64,000 nucleotides of DNA from a bacterium (GTDB lineage: Bacteria; Chloroflexota; Anaerolineae; Caldilineales; Caldilineaceae), in contig WGMT01000026.1 in assembly GCA_016124945.1 (NCBI GenBank), positions 16,184-80,183 on the forward strand. The letters are read 5' to 3'. The notes beneath the pieces were generated by a model. The model was not told the origin of the DNA and searched no databases. It was given only the letters and a program-made list of their open reading frames with translations. Both the position numbers and the translations under genes were made by a program. Each line of letters opens with the position of its first letter. Positions within the stretch are counted from its first letter, which is position 1. Below are positions 29,501 through 38,258 of the stretch, piece by piece.

Positions 29501-32500
29501 GCGACACGATTGCCACCCTGGGCAAGTTTCTACAATATCGCCTGCTGGTCTCGTCGAGCACAGGCGCGGCATCGCCCCAGGTGAACGAAGTCTACGCCGC
29601 CTACATGCCCGCCACCCTGCCCACCGTGACACCCACGCCGCCGGTCACGTCGACGCCGACGCCGACGGCTACGTCGACGGGGCCGGTGAACACACCGACG
29701 GCGACAGCAACACCGACACAGACGCCGACGTCAACACCCACCGAGACGTCGACGCCTTCAGGCAGCCTTGTGACACACACCACCTTCGCCGACTTCGGGC
29801 CGTCCTGTGTGGTAACGAACAACACCATCGCCGGTAGTGTAGGCAACGGCGCAGTGACGTTGACAGGTCAATTCGCCGACAGCTTCGACGGCGCTGCGCT
29901 TGACGGCGGACGCTGGCTTTCGGGCAACTGGGCCGGCGGCGCGTACTCACCCGCCTTCGCCAATGGACAGATCTCAATGGGCGACGCCAACGGCGCCTGG
30001 GTGCGCTCGCAACCCACCTTTACCCGTGGCGTGATTGAGGCAACGGCAACATTCAGCGCAGGACCGTTCCAGCACATCGGTTTCGCCAGCCAGGACTTTA
30101 GCGGCAACCGCTACTTCATCTTCAGCACCTTCAACGGAGACGGCAACCTCTACGCCCGCGTCAACAACAACGTCAGCGAGCAGCAGATCAACCTGGGTCC
30201 GCGCCCCACGGGTGAACAGGTCTACCGGATCGAGTGGAACGCGCTGGACGCGGCCAACGATCAGGTGCGCTTCTTCGTGGGCGGTGTGCTTGTGGCCGAT
30301 TTCGCCGTGACCAATGTCGGCGCGACCAACTTCCACGTCTACTTCTCCAACGCCACCACCACCCCGTTGACGGTCAACGCCGCCCATGTGACCCCGACCT
30401 ACAGCGGCAGCGGCGACTTTACAAGCTGTGTCCTCGACGCGGGGGGTGGCAACACCTGGCAAGCGCTCTATTGGCAGGCGGATCTGCCCGCCAATACAGG
30501 GCTCACCGTCCAGGCGCGCACCTCGCTTGACGGCGTCAACTGGACGGGTTGGGGCGCGCTTGCTGCAAGTGGCGATGTCATTGCCGCAGCGACACAGTAT
30601 CTGCAATACCAACTGTTGCTCTCTTCCAACGACGGTGTAGATACGCCACGGGTCAACGAAGTCAGCGCGGCTTTTGCGCCGGGTACGGCAGCCACAGCCA
30701 CGCCAACCACCACAGGCGAAGCGCCGACGGCTACGCCGACCACGCCGGCAACAGAGACGCCGGTTCCACCGACTCAGACGCCGGCTCCGCCAACAACAAC
30801 GCCTGCCCCCGTGAGCGGCGCGGTGACACAGACAACCTTCGCCGACTTCAGCCCGTCCTGCACGGTGACGAACAACACGATCAGCGGCGGTGTGGGCAAC
30901 GGCGCAGTGACGTTGCTTGGCCAATTCGCAGACAGCTTCGACGGTACGGTCCTCGACAGTGCGCGCTGGCTTTCAGGCGACTGGAACGGCGGGGCATATT
31001 CGCCTGTCCTCAGCAATGGGCAAATGGAAGTGGGCAGCGCCAACAGCGCCTGGGTACGTTCGCAGCCAACCTTCACCCGCGGCGTTATTGAGGCGACGGC
31101 GACCTTCGGCGCAGGCCCCTGGCAGCATGTGGGCTTCGGCAGCCAGGACTTCAACGGCAACCGTTACTTCATCTTCAGCACCTTTAACGGTGACGGCAAC
31201 CTTTACGCCCGTATCAACAACAACAGCAGTGAGCAGCGCATAAACCTTGGGCCCGTGCCCACAGGCGAGCACGTCTACCGTGTCGAGTGGAACCCCTTGG
31301 ACGCGGCCAACGATGAAGTGCGCTTCCTCATCGACGGTCAGCTTGTGGCGGATGTGGCGGTGATCAATGCAGGCGCGGCCAACTTCCACGCCTACTTCTC
31401 CAACGGCACCGCCACGCCGTTGACGGTCAACAGTGTGCATGTTGCCCCCACCTACAGGGGCAGCGGCGACTTTACAAGCTGTGTCCTCGACGCGGGGAGC
31501 GGCAACCTCTGGCAATCACTGTCGTGGCAGGTGAATCTGCCTGCCAACACCGGCCTTACCGTCGCTGCGCGCACCTCGCAGGACGGCGTCACCTGGACGG
31601 AGTGGAACACACTCAGCGGCAGCGGTGATACCGTGGATGTGGTGGGGCAGTTCTTACAGTACCAGTTGCAACTGTCTTCGGTTGACGGCATCAACACACC
31701 TCAGGTTAACGAAGTCATCGCCGCGTACGCGGCGGTGACTTCGCCCGATCCGCCAACAGCGACGCCGACAGCCACAGTCCCAACAGCCACACCCACGAAC
31801 ACCGCCGTTCCCCCGACACCGACGCCCACGGCAACCAATACGCCGACCGCAACAAACACGCCTGAGCCGACCGCCACCAACACAGCCACGCCGCAGCCAA
31901 CCAATACTGCAACACCGCTGCCAACCAATACCGCAACACCAACTTTCACACCGACACCCACGCCACTGAGCATCACCAATGGTCTTTACGGCTATTGGCC
32001 CTTTAACAGCAACGCCAACGATCTAAGCGGCAACGGTTTTAACGGTAGCTTGACCAATGGCGCGTCGATCAACACCACAGCCAGCACCAACAAGATCAGC
32101 ACAGGCAAAGTCAGCCTGGACGGCAACAACGATTATGTAAACCTCTCCAACCGTGTCAGCAGCTTCCAAGGGTTGACCCAAGGTACAATCGCGGCCTGGG
32201 TACGCCCCACCGCGGCAAGATATGCCGTGATCTTCCAGGTGTCAGACCGAGGTGACAGTGATTCGCGCCTCGCGTTGATTCAATACTCGAATGGTTCTTT
32301 TGAGTTCTACATTCGTGAGGGATCGACGACCTATCTTCGCGTGAGGAGCAATGCTGGGCGCATCCCGCTGAACACGTGGACACATGTGGCCGTCACCGTG
32401 GACAGCACAGGCAACAAGCTCTATGTCAACGGCGTGCAGGTGCCTAGTTCAAACCTCACCTACCTGAACGGCACCAGCGCCACCAACCGTTTCATCGACG

Positions 32501-33489
32501 ACGTCACCCAGCTCGATTTCATGGGCTGGGGCGTCGACCGCTACAGCGGTTCCCGGTTCGCCGGGTGGTTCGCCGGTTTTATGGATGATGCCCGCGTCTA
32601 CAACCGTGTGCTCACAGCCGCCGAAATCACCCTGCTCCATAGCTTCAACGGCACAACGACGACGCCGAATTCACCAAACACACCGGTGCCGGTACAGGCG
32701 TGTTTGGCGATGCCGCTGGGCACAGCGAACGAGTTTAACCTCTTCAGCCTCAACAGTGTCACCGCCTTTTCGGGTCGCACGCTAGGACGAACAGCCATCG
32801 GCGGTTCGGCCAACATCAGCAACTTTGGATTCGGCCAATCGTTGACAAATTCAAACGGCCAGCGCGACGACTTGATTGTGCAGACGTCGTTGTCTTTTAA
32901 CGGTGGACAGGTATACAACGGCAATATCGTCTACGGAACAAGCGCCTCGATTGCGTCCAACGTCGTCGTGCCCAACGGCACAGTCCGCCAAGGGCAGATC
33001 TTCAACATCGGTCAGGTGACCACCGAACTGCGCACCCTCTCAACCCGCCTGAGCCAGTTGACGGCCAACGGCGTCAATTCTACCGCCAACGGCGCACTCA
33101 CGCTGACAGGCACGAACAGCGTGCGCAACGTGTTTAACGTGAGCCTCACACAATTGCAACAAGCTTGGGGTATCTTCATCAACATCCCAACCGGTTCCAC
33201 TGCGCTGATTAACGTCTCCGGCTCTAGTGTTTCGTTCTCAAACAAGTCGGTCTACATTAACAACGTCAGCACCGATGTCACGCCAGGCCAACAGGGCGTA
33301 ATCTTCAACTTCCACCAGGCCACCTCGCTGACGGTGAGCGGGATCAGCGTGAAAGGCAGCATCCTTGCGCCGCTGGCACTGCTCAACTTCTCAAATGGGC
33401 AGATCAATGGCAGTGTCATCGTAAACCAGTTGAGCACGAACAGCGCCGAGATTCTGGATTACCGCTTTACCGGGTGTTTGCCGCAGTAA
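26572..33489 (+). CDS. Giant secreted multidomain protein: deacetylase-like head, three ConA-like modules, LamG, choice-of-anchor A
   Basis: A 2305-residue exported protein with an N-terminal hydrophobic signal (YGLFSLMTIFSLLFGAFV, residues 13-30). Residues about 40-640 look like a glutamine-amidotransferase-like segment followed by a polysaccharide-deacetylase-like region (IPTGDAHANPTSYYQTIIDS, LGHTFGLHPYAF). TPTP linkers at about 643-706, 1017-1065, 1373-1417 and 1723-1800 separate three near-identical modules of about 300 residues. These are lectin-like beta-sandwiches with no visible GH16 ExDxxE active site. A LamG domain (about 1803-2030) and a choice-of-anchor A type C-terminus (about 2042-2305, CLAMPLGTANEFNLFSLN and GSILAPLALLNFSNGQINGSVIVNQ) follow. 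It probably binds or modifies the cell-surface glycan made by the surrounding genes. Confidence 0.86.
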   Translation: MRSRKQIQQKIQYGLFSLMTIFSLLFGAFVQVNSADVQVAEVQQPNQAVTVGPTPILLVVNDAGPSPFGRYLGEILRAEGLNFFDVADLSTVTGPQMANYGLVILAETPLSAGQASLFNGYVADGGRLIAMRPDAQIAALFGLGSSTGTLNSAYMQIDVNATLNGGTPGQGLPAATMQFHGSANLAAAQPGATVLAQLYNNAVTAAGFPAVTAGSNGKAVAFTYDLAHTVVYMRQGNPTNANVDTDNDNVLRTIDLFQANPGAGYPNPWVDLDKVAIPQADEQQRFLARLVHNLLGDALPLPQLWYFPGTAKTVLIPTGDAHANPTSYYQTIIDSIAPYNADMTFYLSPAGEPNGASVQSWQPLGHTFGLHPYAFSMGDLTQGYAQSMQWFQSQFGQLPSRTVRNHQVAWSGWTDAAVTASLHGMALDTNFYHWGPWLQQQGGSWVHGYITGSGQPMKFMSADGTLIPVFQQLTQLVDEQLTAFNELLTAPQAIAVSQQMIDASQAGDYAALMTQFHVDYYYPPSSDWAVGTLAYAAQLGVPILNADDWLTFIETRYGANYTNLVWNPTSKTLSFDLGAPSTVGVDLTTMLPLTYGGGSLSTVTVDGGVAGFTVQTIKGVDVAFVNMSAAPHQVTAVYDGAPIPPTSTPTPVPPTATPTHTATPTKTPTLEPGITPTATPTPTQTPTVTNTPLPPTNTPTPTATPLGGSVLHSTFADFSPACVETANTAAGGIGDGSVTLTGQFADNFSGAALDGALWAAGNWAGGAYSPLLGNGQISIGDANGAWVRSQQTFTRGVIEATAEFGAGAFQHIGFASQDFAGNRYFIFSTFNGSTSLYARVNNNGSEQQINLGPRPTGPHQYRVEWNALDASNDQVRFFIDGNLVADVTVANAGAANFHVYLSNATTTPLVVDAIHMAPAYADSGSFVSCALDAGDGHAWQTISWLADLPSNTGLTVQTRTSLDTLTWTDWIDVLNSGDTIATLGKFLQYRLLVSSSTGAASPQVNEVYAAYMPATLPTVTPTPPVTSTPTPTATSTGPVNTPTATATPTQTPTSTPTETSTPSGSLVTHTTFADFGPSCVVTNNTIAGSVGNGAVTLTGQFADSFDGAALDGGRWLSGNWAGGAYSPAFANGQISMGDANGAWVRSQPTFTRGVIEATATFSAGPFQHIGFASQDFSGNRYFIFSTFNGDGNLYARVNNNVSEQQINLGPRPTGEQVYRIEWNALDAANDQVRFFVGGVLVADFAVTNVGATNFHVYFSNATTTPLTVNAAHVTPTYSGSGDFTSCVLDAGGGNTWQALYWQADLPANTGLTVQARTSLDGVNWTGWGALAASGDVIAAATQYLQYQLLLSSNDGVDTPRVNEVSAAFAPGTAATATPTTTGEAPTATPTTPATETPVPPTQTPAPPTTTPAPVSGAVTQTTFADFSPSCTVTNNTISGGVGNGAVTLLGQFADSFDGTVLDSARWLSGDWNGGAYSPVLSNGQMEVGSANSAWVRSQPTFTRGVIEATATFGAGPWQHVGFGSQDFNGNRYFIFSTFNGDGNLYARINNNSSEQRINLGPVPTGEHVYRVEWNPLDAANDEVRFLIDGQLVADVAVINAGAANFHAYFSNGTATPLTVNSVHVAPTYRGSGDFTSCVLDAGSGNLWQSLSWQVNLPANTGLTVAARTSQDGVTWTEWNTLSGSGDTVDVVGQFLQYQLQLSSVDGINTPQVNEVIAAYAAVTSPDPPTATPTATVPTATPTNTAVPPTPTPTATNTPTATNTPEPTATNTATPQPTNTATPLPTNTATPTFTPTPTPLSITNGLYGYWPFNSNANDLSGNGFNGSLTNGASINTTASTNKISTGKVSLDGNNDYVNLSNRVSSFQGLTQGTIAAWVRPTAARYAVIFQVSDRGDSDSRLALIQYSNGSFEFYIREGSTTYLRVRSNAGRIPLNTWTHVAVTVDSTGNKLYVNGVQVPSSNLTYLNGTSATNRFIDDVTQLDFMGWGVDRYSGSRFAGWFAGFMDDARVYNRVLTAAEITLLHSFNGTTTTPNSPNTPVPVQACLAMPLGTANEFNLFSLNSVTAFSGRTLGRTAIGGSANISNFGFGQSLTNSNGQRDDLIVQTSLSFNGGQVYNGNIVYGTSASIASNVVVPNGTVRQGQIFNIGQVTTELRTLSTRLSQLTANGVNSTANGALTLTGTNSVRNVFNVSLTQLQQAWGIFINIPTGSTALINVSGSSVSFSNKSVYINNVSTDVTPGQQGVIFNFHQATSLTVSGISVKGSILAPLALLNFSNGQINGSVIVNQLSTNSAEILDYRFTGCLPQ
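28711..31735 (+). repeat. Three in-frame tandem modules within the giant secreted protein gene
   Basis: Equivalent points (the codons of TTFADF/STFADF) start at 28711, 29782 and 30835, giving periods of 1071 and 1053 bp, both multiples of three. Similarity is visible at DNA level over most of each module, while the TPTP linkers between them vary. This points to recent duplication or ongoing gene conversion. Confidence 0.85.
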
Positions 33490-33496
33490 CGGTGAC

Positions 33497-33538
33497 GACG
33501 ACGGACGACAGACGACGGATGACACGTCGTCCGTCGTC
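33497..33538. repeat. ACGACGG-heptad hairpin between secreted protein genes
   Basis: GACGACGGACGAC (33497-33509) pairs perfectly with 33526-33538 around a 16-nt loop. The left side and loop read as ACGACGG-type heptads. It fills the short gap after the giant gene and could act as a weak terminator, though no T-run follows. Confidence 0.6.
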
Positions 33539-33569
33539 TATTGATTGACCACGATTCATGGAGTGAACG

Positions 33570-35249
33570 ATGATCGAGCACGTAACCCATAGACGAGCCG
33601 GCACAGCCGTGGTCAGTCGACTTCTGCTGTTGCTGACGCTTGTGCTCCTCGTGCTTGCCGGGGCTGCGCCCACCTTCTCTGCGCCGTCTGGGCAGGCAGC
33701 GCTGCTGGAAGGCTTCGAGGACGATCCCGCTCAGTGGCGGATCCAGGTGGATACCGGCGGTGGTGGCACTGTCATACGCAGTGGGGCGCAGGCGGTGGAG
33801 GGAAGTTTCGCCGCCCTCGCCGCCACCGCCGCCGCCAATGGACAGGCACAGGTCCGCGGCGCGCTGACAGATTCCACCCGCATCTGGGGTGAACGTCCTG
33901 GCGTGTGGCAGTGGCAACAGGCAAGCATCTACCTGCCCTCCACTACGGTGGCGCAGTTGGGCAATGGTGAATCCTTCACACTGGCAGGCATGTGGCCGAG
34001 CGCCGCCGGCGACGCAGGCTGGTGGTTACAGGTGCACCAAAATGGGGATCTCTACGTGTCGGGCTATGACGCCGACGGCACACGGCGCACCTTTTTTGTC
34101 TACGCGCAGTTTCCAGTGGACCGCTGGGTGACATTGGAGATCGGGCTACACAGCCAGAACGGACCCGGCGTCAAGCGGGCCTTCGCATTCCTCATCGACG
34201 GCGACTTCTACGGCCGGTATCACCAGGGCCGTTTGACCTCAGAAGTCTATGACCGGGTGGCGATGGGCATCCTAGACACCAACAGCGCCGATCCGCTTGG
34301 CGTCTACATCGACCAGTGGCAAACGGTGACTGACGGACCCTTCCCCGGCGGTGTAGACAACCGCCCCACTTCGTCGTTACAGACGCAAGATTTCCGGCAG
34401 CAGAGCGGCGTACAGTGGCAGATCGATTGGTCGACGTGGAAGAACGACCTACGCATGGACGCGCAAGCCGGTCTCTACTCGCAAAGCGACCGTCTACAAT
34501 CAGGGCGCAATCTGGATCGTATGCCCGATCTCACCGAGGGCTGGGCCGAAATCGAAATCGACTGGCCCCTGGGGACACCGTCCCTGGCGCCGAGCAGCTA
34601 CTTCGGGCCCATGGTGGGCTTCCGCAAAGAGATCAACCGTGAGGAAAACCTGGAGATTATCCCCATCGGCATGGGCGGCGGCAACGTGGATCTGGTCTTC
34701 GAAGCGTGGACGGGATCGCCGCTGATCCTGGCGCGCTGGCCATTGCCCGAGGCATCCATCGGTGGCACACACATCCCCGAACCTGGGGACATCATCCGCG
34801 CCGTCTGGCAACAGGTCACCCCCACCGATATCCGTGTGCGCGCCGACTTTTATGACGCCAGCCAGATGCGTTGGTATCGCGACGTCATCGATCACACATT
34901 CAACGCAAGCAGCATCGGCAACGGCAACTTTGGGCCGGTCAACTACAACGACGGCTTTCACACCGCCTCGTCCATCACCACAGATTCACCCCAATACTCG
35001 ATCCGCCGCTTCACCGTGGGCACGCTCGACACATTGAACCAGCCACCCACAGCCACACCCACAGCCACACCCACAGCGCCCCACACAGCAACACCTACGG
35101 CTACAGCCACAATCATGCAAACAAGCATTGCCACCACAACCACAACCACTACACCAAACGCAACCGCTACAGCCACACACACACCAACGGCAGGCATAGA
35201 CGACGACTGTAACAAAAAGAATTGGTGGACGCCACTGATTTGGCGGTGA
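33570..35249 (+). CDS. Secreted protein with two beta-sandwich-like halves and Thr-rich tail, unknown function
   Basis: A 559-residue exported protein with a strong signal peptide (VVSRLLLLLTLVLLVLAGAAPTFSA, cleavage near residue 38). Residues about 45-265 look like a concanavalin-type sandwich (LLEGFEDDPAQWRI at the start, FAFLIDGDFYGRYHQG). Residues about 280-490 form a second half (WAEIEIDWPLGTPSLAPSS, VGFRKEINREENLEII). The tail (about 495-540) is a TPTAT-type linker, ending in a basic-aromatic KKNWWTPLIWR. I do not recognise a named family and see no catalytic motif. It follows the giant glycan-binding-like protein by 80 bp and may be part of the same extracellular system. Confidence 0.75.
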   Translation: MIEHVTHRRAGTAVVSRLLLLLTLVLLVLAGAAPTFSAPSGQAALLEGFEDDPAQWRIQVDTGGGGTVIRSGAQAVEGSFAALAATAAANGQAQVRGALTDSTRIWGERPGVWQWQQASIYLPSTTVAQLGNGESFTLAGMWPSAAGDAGWWLQVHQNGDLYVSGYDADGTRRTFFVYAQFPVDRWVTLEIGLHSQNGPGVKRAFAFLIDGDFYGRYHQGRLTSEVYDRVAMGILDTNSADPLGVYIDQWQTVTDGPFPGGVDNRPTSSLQTQDFRQQSGVQWQIDWSTWKNDLRMDAQAGLYSQSDRLQSGRNLDRMPDLTEGWAEIEIDWPLGTPSLAPSSYFGPMVGFRKEINREENLEIIPIGMGGGNVDLVFEAWTGSPLILARWPLPEASIGGTHIPEPGDIIRAVWQQVTPTDIRVRADFYDASQMRWYRDVIDHTFNASSIGNGNFGPVNYNDGFHTASSITTDSPQYSIRRFTVGTLDTLNQPPTATPTATPTAPHTATPTATATIMQTSIATTTTTTTPNATATATHTPTAGIDDDCNKKNWWTPLIWR

Positions 35250-35342
35250 TTCTGCTGGAGATCGGCCACCAGAAAGGATAAATGACCATAAGGCGATCAC
35301 AATCGTAGCTACTCCACGCGCCAAGCCCCTCCCTTGATCCGG

Positions 35343-35390
35343 AATTCTAATAATTTCCTTATGCGATTCACCGCGTCCTCTTTCTATACT
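35343..35390 (+). promoter_or_regulatory. Putative EPS-cluster promoter/operator upstream of wzx
   Basis: AATTCTAAT, 5-bp spacer, CCTTATGCGATTCACCG (35343-35373), then TATACT at 35385-35390, 42 nt from the motif start. The predicted transcript would begin near 35397, only 10 nt before the first in-frame ATG of wzx (35407) and 55 nt before the second (35452), which supports the second as start. Confidence 0.6.
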
Positions 35391-35451
35391 GGTAACGGCC
35401 CGTGCAATGGTTCACGACGCCGCCAACAACGACGAGCAGGACGCGCCCGCA

Positions 35452-36915
35452 ATGACCGAGTTTTCCAGTACGGTGTTACGCAATTCAGCCTTTGGCATGG
35501 TCGCACAGATGGCGATAAAGGTGCTCTCGTTCCTCTTTTCCGTGTTGATTGTGCGGCAACTAGGGGCGGAAACCTTCGGCCAATATGCGGCAATTCTGGC
35601 CTTTGGGGCGATGTTCGTCTTCATCGCCGATTTGGGGTTGAGCACCTACACCGTGCGCGCTGTGGCACAGTTGCGTGGGCAGGAAGATGGCAAAGAGAAG
35701 ATCGACGATCTTTACGCCAACGTGCTTCTTTTGCGCCTGCTGCTTTCGATTGTGGCGGCGGTGGTGTTGATCACCACGGCATGGTTGACCAATCGTCCGC
35801 CGATGATGATCCTGGCGATTGCGTTGAACACCCTCGGCCTGCTCATGTACAGTGTGCAGGGGAGCAGTGACGCCGCCCTGGCCGGCCATGAACGGCTGGA
35901 TCTTTCGGCGGGGGCCAAAGTTGCTTTTCAAGTGGTCTTTATCAGCGTGGGCGCGCTGGCGCTCTACCTGGACACAGGCTACTTTGGCCTGATTGCGGCC
36001 AACCTATCGGCCATCGCCGTCATGACGTTGATCTGCTGGAAGGGCCTACGCCGGTTGGGTGTGCGGCCGGGCAGACTCAACCTGTCGGCATGGCGTCCAC
36101 TGCTGCGGGCGGCGATCCCCTTCGGCGTGATTGGCTTCACCCTCGGCTTGTCGTACAAGTTCGACACGGTCCTGCTCAACATCTTCCACGGTGACGCCGT
36201 CACGGGCTACTACAACGCCGCCTACAACCTCATCTTTTCCAGCGTTGTGATCTCGAATGTCATTAACACATCGCTTTATCCGTCTCTGACGCGGCGGGCG
36301 GCCCAAAACGCCGAGTCGTTGGGGGGGATCTACGAACGGGCCTTTCGCTACCTGCTCACCATCAGCATTCCCATTGCCGTGGGCGGCATACTCCTGGCAG
36401 ATCAGATCATTCCCTTCCTGTTTGGTGAGGGGTATGAACCGGCGGTGCAGGTGTTGCGCATTGTGATCTGGGCCGTACCGCTGATGTTTGTCAGCGAGTT
36501 TCTGGGCTACGTTGTGATCGTCAACGGGCAGGAGAGACGTGTGGCTCGGGCGGTGCTGATCAGCACCGGTTTGAACGTGGCAGTGAACCTGATTGTGGTG
36601 CCGCTTTACGGCTTTGTCGGCGCAGCGATTATGACCTGTGTCACCGAGTTGGTGCTGGTGAGCCAGTATATGTGGATTCTGCGTAAGCAGTTCCACTCGC
36701 TCGACTGGGGACGGCTACTCGCTCGTCCACTGGCGGCGGCGTTGCTTATGGGGGGTTGCCTTATTCTCATGCGCGGCCTCCCGGTTTATGTAAATGTAGG
36801 GGTCAGTATGGCCACATACGCCGTTTTCTTGCTACTCCTCGGCGGCGTGGGGCGCGAGGAATGGCAGTACGTGCTTAATTTGCGACAGGCCACAGCAGCC
36901 AGGAGCGCCAAATGA
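35452..36915 (+). CDS. Wzx-type oligosaccharide flippase (MOP superfamily)
   Basis: A 487-residue polytopic protein with about 14 hydrophobic helices. It begins with SSTVLRNSAFGMVAQMAIKVLSFLFSVLIVRQLGAETFGQYA, the usual start of the polysaccharide biosynthesis/MatE-like family, where GxExFGxYA ends helix 1. It would flip the undecaprenyl-linked repeat unit across the membrane for the polymerase at 41572. The conserved promoter motif lies just upstream, and the stop overlaps the next gene's ATG by 4 bp. An in-frame ATG at 35407 is the alternative start. Confidence 0.9.
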   Translation: MTEFSSTVLRNSAFGMVAQMAIKVLSFLFSVLIVRQLGAETFGQYAAILAFGAMFVFIADLGLSTYTVRAVAQLRGQEDGKEKIDDLYANVLLLRLLLSIVAAVVLITTAWLTNRPPMMILAIALNTLGLLMYSVQGSSDAALAGHERLDLSAGAKVAFQVVFISVGALALYLDTGYFGLIAANLSAIAVMTLICWKGLRRLGVRPGRLNLSAWRPLLRAAIPFGVIGFTLGLSYKFDTVLLNIFHGDAVTGYYNAAYNLIFSSVVISNVINTSLYPSLTRRAAQNAESLGGIYERAFRYLLTISIPIAVGGILLADQIIPFLFGEGYEPAVQVLRIVIWAVPLMFVSEFLGYVVIVNGQERRVARAVLISTGLNVAVNLIVVPLYGFVGAAIMTCVTELVLVSQYMWILRKQFHSLDWGRLLARPLAAALLMGGCLILMRGLPVYVNVGVSMATYAVFLLLLGGVGREEWQYVLNLRQATAARSAK

Positions 36916-38258
36916 AGATTGTGTTGCCGGTTCACCATTTCCCTCCTCGCTACAGCAGCGGCGCCGAGTTGTACACCTACCGCCTGGCGCGCACCCTACG
37001 TCGCCGCGGACACGACGCGCAGGTGGTCACCATCGAAGCCATCGACGAAGGTACGCCGAATCAACTGACCGTGGTTCAAGATGACTACGACGGCATCCCC
37101 GTTTGGCGCTTGTCATTCGACATTTTTCACAGCCCACAACGCCGGTTGTGGGATTACGACAACGATCTGATTGAGGATTGGTTTCAGCGCTTCCTAACCA
37201 AGGAGCAGCCCGATCTGCTCCACTTACAGACCGGCTACTTGATGAGTGTTGCGCCTGTACACGCCGCGGTGACGGCAGGGGTGCCGATGGTGCTTACTCT
37301 GCACGACTACTGGTACCTCTGTCCGCGCCACACCTTACAACGGGGCGACGGCACACTATGCACCGAAATCCCTACCAATCCAGCCGGCTGCGCATGGTGC
37401 CGCAAGCTCGAAGAGCCACGTTTTCGGCTGGCCGATAAACTTAGCGCCGGCTTTGTGGGGCAGGCGGCGCAGTGGATCGGCTTGCAGCAAGAGACAGCCG
37501 TGGTTGCCGATCGTCGCCGACGTCTTCACGAGGCCTTGGGCAACATCGACGCCGTCATCGCGCCTTCGCAGTTCATGGCCGACCAATTTGCGCCCTATGT
37601 TCAGGCGGAACAGCTCCACATTGTGCGATTGGGGGTAGAGCCGTCTGAGCCAGTAGAAGTCACAAGCACCGACAAAGACGGGACGTTGCACATCGGCTAC
37701 ACCGGCCAGATTGCCCCCCACAAAGGGGTTCACCTGCTGATCGAAGCGTTTCGCGCGTTGAAAAATCACACGAGGAACGCCGAGTTGCATATTTACGGCG
37801 GGTTAGACGCCTATCCAGACTATGTGGCCGGTTTACGCAAACTTGCCCACGGGGATCCACGTGTCCACTTTCACGGGCGCTTTACCGCTGCGCAGTTGGG
37901 CCAGGTGCTTGCGGGTTTGCACGTAGTGGTGGTGCCTTCCACCTGGTACGAGAACAGCCCGATGGTCATTATGGAAGCCCACGCTGCCGGCAAGCCAGTG
38001 ATCACCGCGGCGCTGGGTGGCATGGCCGAACTGGTGCGCCACGAGATCGACGGTCTCCACTTCCGCGCCAACAATGCACGTGATTTAGGACATCAACTCC
38101 AACGGCTGGTCGATTCACCGTCTTTGGTGACCGAACTGGCGCAAGGGATTGTGGCGTCTCGGACACCGGAAGACGAATTCAATCAGATAGTCCAGATCTA
38201 TCAAACAGCCGTGGATGGGCACCCGCAAAAGAACAGAGTCACACAGTATGCCATCTAA
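36912..38258 (+). CDS. GT4 glycosyltransferase
   Basis: A 448-residue GT-B enzyme. The N-terminal acceptor domain starts KIVLPVHHFPPRYSSGAELYTYRLAR with the usual glycine-rich loop. The C-terminal donor domain shows HIGYTGQIAPHKGVHLLIEAF and the retaining E-x7-E motif in WYENSPMVIMEAHAAGKPV. A cysteine cluster (CPRHTLQ, CTEIPTNPAGCAWCRK at about residues 138-160) is seen in some members of this group. It probably adds one sugar to the lipid-linked repeat unit in the cytoplasm. It is coupled by overlap to wzx before it and to the GT2 gene after it (11 bp). Confidence 0.9.
   Translation: MKIVLPVHHFPPRYSSGAELYTYRLARTLRRRGHDAQVVTIEAIDEGTPNQLTVVQDDYDGIPVWRLSFDIFHSPQRRLWDYDNDLIEDWFQRFLTKEQPDLLHLQTGYLMSVAPVHAAVTAGVPMVLTLHDYWYLCPRHTLQRGDGTLCTEIPTNPAGCAWCRKLEEPRFRLADKLSAGFVGQAAQWIGLQQETAVVADRRRRLHEALGNIDAVIAPSQFMADQFAPYVQAEQLHIVRLGVEPSEPVEVTSTDKDGTLHIGYTGQIAPHKGVHLLIEAFRALKNHTRNAELHIYGGLDAYPDYVAGLRKLAHGDPRVHFHGRFTAAQLGQVLAGLHVVVVPSTWYENSPMVIMEAHAAGKPVITAALGGMAELVRHEIDGLHFRANNARDLGHQLQRLVDSPSLVTELAQGIVASRTPEDEFNQIVQIYQTAVDGHPQKNRVTQYAI

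Noticed and set aside
29974..30924. 316-codon minus-strand open frame in the second and third modules
   Set aside because: Same reason: antisense shadow of the tandem modules, seen in equivalent places in each copy.
28711..31735. GH16 glycoside hydrolase activity of the triplicated modules
   Set aside because: The ExDxxE catalytic signature is not found in any of the three copies; only the lectin-like fold pattern fits.
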